A stretch of DNA of 47,285 nucleotides from an uncultured Acetobacteraceae bacterium (GTDB lineage Bacteria; Pseudomonadota; Alphaproteobacteria; Acetobacterales; Acetobacteraceae), in assembly GCA_937873205.1 (NCBI GenBank), contig CALMVO010000030.1:24528-71812 (forward strand). The letters run 5' to 3'. A program made the translations under genes and the position numbers. The first letter of the stretch is position 1. Each line of letters opens with the position of its first letter. Below are positions 44,757-47,285 of this stretch, in pieces. The notes below the pieces were generated by a model. It saw nothing but the letters and a program-made list of their open reading frames with translations. It ran no database searches and was not told where the DNA came from.

Positions 44757-47110
44757 TAGTTCACCGAGAGCCGCACACCCCAGGTCGCCGGCAGTCCGGC
44801 CAGCGCGATGTCGTCGCCGACGACGAAGAAGTTGCGGGTGACGTCGTACTGCTTGTCCAGGATATTCTGGCCGAAGGCGGCGAGGCTCCAGCGCCCGTTC
44901 TTCGGCGACAGGGTGAAGGCGGTATTGAACAGCGTATAGCCGGCGACGTTGTAGAGCGTGCCGAACAGCGAGCGGTCCGTGGTGCGCAGGCTGTAGTCAC
45001 CCTCGGTGACGAGGTCGAACCGGCCGAGATCCCATTTGTATCTGATCGAGCCATTCAGCGTGATCTTCGGCGCCGGCAGGCTGTCGCCCTTGCGGTCCGC
45101 CACGACGGGCGAATAGATGCCGTTGCTGAGGGTGTCGCCGACCGTCGCGGTGAACACGTCGAACTGCCCGGTGGCCCAGCCTCCCGACTGCGTCAGGACG
45201 AGGTTGCGCAGCGGCGTCCAGTCGGCCTCGAACTCGCCGCCATAGAGGTGCGAGCGCGGTGCGTTGACGATGATGCCGATGGGTCCAACGGTCGGGTTTA
45301 CAACCTCCGACTGCACCTGTTCGTCGTGGTAGTCGTAATAGAAGGCGGAGACGTTGAGGCGCAGACGCTGGCGCGGCAGCTCGAGCTTGTTGCCGATCTC
45401 GTAGGCCCACAGCTTCTCCGGCTGGAACGGCTGAGTGGACGCCGCCGGATCGGGCGAGTTGTAGGTGGTGAAGCCGCCCGATTTGATGCCGCGGCTGACC
45501 GAGGCGTAGAGCAGGTCGTTATGGAACGGATCGTAGTCCAGCTCGACCTTTCCCGACGGCAGGGTGTAGTCGGTGCTCCGCGGGCCGATCGAATCGTCCG
45601 GGTTGGTCAGGACGCCGGCCTCGAGGAACTGCGAGGTGAAGTTGTTGAGCCGACGGCTCTCGTGCTCGATGCGCACGCCACCGATCAGCGTCAGCGCGCG
45701 GGTGAACTTGTAGTTGGCCTGGCCGAACCCGCTGATGGTGTTGACGGTCTGGCTGTAATGGACGTTGCCTTCGAGGCCGTAGATGTCGTCGAAGCCGGAG
45801 CGGTAGATGTCGGAGAGGAACTGGTTCGAGTAGTAGATTCCGCCGACCCAGCTGAACGGACCGTTGCCGCGAGAGGTCAGCCGCAGCTCGTTGGCGAACA
45901 CGTCGGCGCGGCTGTTGTAGTAGACGTCGGCGATCGAGAGCGAGGACGCATCGAAATTGTCGTACTCGGTGCGCTGCGCATAATCCTCGCTCGCCAGGTC
46001 TGTGAGCGTCGCGAAGCTGAACGTCTGGTCAGCGCGCAGGCTGGTGCCGGCGGTGTCGACATGGCTGAACGGCTTCTGGTTCGGCTGGATGCCGATCTCG
46101 TTCGCGAAGACGGTCGACGTTCCCCAGCCGGTGGCGTAGCGGTCGGTGTCGGCGGGCTCGATCGGCGCCGACGGCACCAGGTCGTTGACCGCGGTGAGCG
46201 GCGCATAGAGATGCAGGCCGTTGGCGTCCGAGCGATCGTGGCTGCCGTGCAGGTTCAGCTCGACCTTGAGCGTGTTCGTCACCTCCGCATCGAGCAACAG
46301 GCGCAGCGCGTTGCGGTTGACGTCGCCCAGCACCGAGCCGTCGCCGTCACGGTTGAACTGGAACGAGCCGCCATGCTGGGTCTCGCCGGCCAGCCGGAAC
46401 TGCACCCGGTCGCTGAGCGGCCCCGACACGAACCCGTCGACCTTGGAGCTGTCGAACCGGCCATACTGCACGTCGAGGCCGCCCAGCAAATCGTCGGTCG
46501 GCTTGTTCAGGATGTAGTTGATGGCGCCGCCGGTGGTGTTGCGGCCGTACAGCGTGCCCTGAGGCCCGCGCAGCACCTCGACTCGCTGGATATCGAACGA
46601 CTGCTCGTTGGTGGCGAACGAGATCGGCAGCGACACCTCATCCTGGTAGATGCCGACGGTGGGCGCGTTGTTGCTGGAATAATCGTCGAAGCCCAGCCCG
46701 CGGATCGCGAACGAGGGCTGGCCGCTGCCGAACTGCGGCGTCACCTGCAGCGACGGTGTCAGGTATTGCAGGTCGAACACGTCGTTGACGTTGCGCTCCA
46801 GCAGCGTCTTGGACGAGATCACGCTGATTGAGCTGCCGATGCTCTGGGCGCTCTGCGTGCGGCGCTCCGACGTGACGGTGATCTGCTCCAGCCCCTGATC
46901 GGCGGTGGCCGGCGGCGCGGTGGGCGTCGCGGTCGCTGGCACGGCCGGCGCGGCGGGTGCGGTCGGCGACGGCGGCACCGTCTGCGCGACCCCCGGCGAC
47001 AGGGGATCCGTCAGTGCGCAGACGGCGCTGACGGTCGCGAGCCACATGGTCCTGGCGGTGGATGGCGGGCGGCGGCGCGACCCCGCGGTGTTCGTTTCGA
47101 AACTGCTCAT
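44753..47110 (-). CDS. TonB-dependent receptor heading the amide/peptide catabolic cluster
   Basis: A 785-residue outer-membrane transporter. A signal region ends near GVAQ, then a Pro/Ala/Thr linker and TonB-box-like EQITVTSERR. The plug is seen in SFAIRGLGFDDYSSN, YQDEVSLPI, VEVLRGPQGTLYGRNTTGGA. The barrel ends in GVRLSVNY, with the terminal aromatic residue. It resembles the large FecA/sphingomonad-type receptors used for organic substrates. ATG 47110 is the first in the signal region; ATG 47047, with AGGA upstream, is a good alternative. It is the first gene of the cluster, and its stop overlaps the amidase TTG. The ligand is probably the compound taken up by the ABC importer. Confidence 0.9.
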   Translation of the reverse strand: MSSFETNTAGSRRRPPSTARTMWLATVSAVCALTDPLSPGVAQTVPPSPTAPAAPAVPATATPTAPPATADQGLEQITVTSERRTQSAQSIGSSISVISSKTLLERNVNDVFDLQYLTPSLQVTPQFGSGQPSFAIRGLGFDDYSSNNAPTVGIYQDEVSLPISFATNEQSFDIQRVEVLRGPQGTLYGRNTTGGAINYILNKPTDDLLGGLDVQYGRFDSSKVDGFVSGPLSDRVQFRLAGETQHGGSFQFNRDGDGSVLGDVNRNALRLLLDAEVTNTLKVELNLHGSHDRSDANGLHLYAPLTAVNDLVPSAPIEPADTDRYATGWGTSTVFANEIGIQPNQKPFSHVDTAGTSLRADQTFSFATLTDLASEDYAQRTEYDNFDASSLSIADVYYNSRADVFANELRLTSRGNGPFSWVGGIYYSNQFLSDIYRSGFDDIYGLEGNVHYSQTVNTISGFGQANYKFTRALTLIGGVRIEHESRRLNNFTSQFLEAGVLTNPDDSIGPRSTDYTLPSGKVELDYDPFHNDLLYASVSRGIKSGGFTTYNSPDPAASTQPFQPEKLWAYEIGNKLELPRQRLRLNVSAFYYDYHDEQVQSEVVNPTVGPIGIIVNAPRSHLYGGEFEADWTPLRNLVLTQSGGWATGQFDVFTATVGDTLSNGIYSPVVADRKGDSLPAPKITLNGSIRYKWDLGRFDLVTEGDYSLRTTDRSLFGTLYNVAGYTLFNTAFTLSPKNGRWSLAAFGQNILDKQYDVTRNFFVVGDDIALAGLPATWGVRLSVNY

Positions 47111-47285
47111 ACCCTCGACGCTAGACACCGAATCGTCGTTTGGGAAACGGAATTTTATGCCTTTCTTGAACGGCCGCGCATGTCTGTGGACATGGATTGG
47201 GCGATCGCACTCCAAACGGGCAGCGTCCGGATTTGAATATAATACACGTGACCGGGGGTAGGCCTGACGGGCACCCACGCCGCGG

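Noticed and set aside
44747-46831. 694-codon open frame opposite the second TonB receptor
   Set aside because: It is antisense to a complete receptor and has no domain or ribosome-binding site.

Overview
The window is high-GC DNA from an alphaproteobacterium, most likely of the Acetobacteraceae/Rhodospirillales. The taxonomic evidence is a DUF2312/GapR gene, a Zur-ZnuACB locus, and dispersed GC-rich palindromes whose translation reads GQGSALDP, a type I associate with acetic-acid bacteria (from memory, not searched). No rRNA, tRNA, CRISPR array, complete insertion sequence or prophage was seen. About 40 genes are supported.

Layout. 1-4.8 kb is housekeeping: a MATE exporter, divergent cysS-trmJ, a tiny lipoprotein, and rpsD with a clear promoter. 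4.9-6.4 kb holds a discoidin-domain protein of unknown role. 6.8-11.2 kb holds prfC, a Ser/Thr/Gly-rich repeat exoprotein behind a nested-hairpin leader, and a DJ-1/PfpI protein. 11.3-14.5 kb has zwf in an apparent operon with a NUDT22-like Nudix protein, then gapR and a small membrane protein. 14.5-18.8 kb is a tripartite MFS/HlyD/NodT drug efflux operon. 19-24.7 kb is a zinc locus (TonB receptor, zur, znuACB) with two candidate Zur boxes. 24.8-27.3 kb is decayed or sparse: an amidohydrolase with two frameshifts, a secreted thioredoxin-fold protein, and a small probable gene broken at a GC run. 27.5-31.5 kb is a complete sulfate ABC operon (sbp-cysT-cysW-cysA). 31.5-33.5 kb holds a LprI/peptidoglycan-binding-like protein and about 750 bp without a gene.

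The most interesting region is 33.4-47.1 kb on the minus strand. It is one co-directional cluster, in order: TonB-dependent receptor, amidase-signature hydrolase, periplasmic family-5 binding protein, peptide ABC permeases and ATPases, DmpA/NylC-type P1 peptidase, alpha/beta hydrolase, TPR protein, and omega-amino-acid:pyruvate transaminase. Most junctions overlap by 4 bp or have gaps of 3-11 bp. It reads as an outer-membrane-to-cytoplasm pathway that imports an oligomeric amide or peptide, cuts it, and transaminates the released omega- or beta-amino acid. Its three enzyme classes are those of nylon-oligomer degradation (NylA, NylC, NylD); the real substrate is unknown. Two palindromic REP-like elements sit inside it, and one supplies the amidase C-terminus and the apparent N-terminus of the binding protein.

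A second theme is gene junctions where a short start/stop segment has been tandemly copied: cysS-trmJ, cysT-cysW and znuA-znuC. Two of these form chains of overlapping ATGA mini-ORFs.
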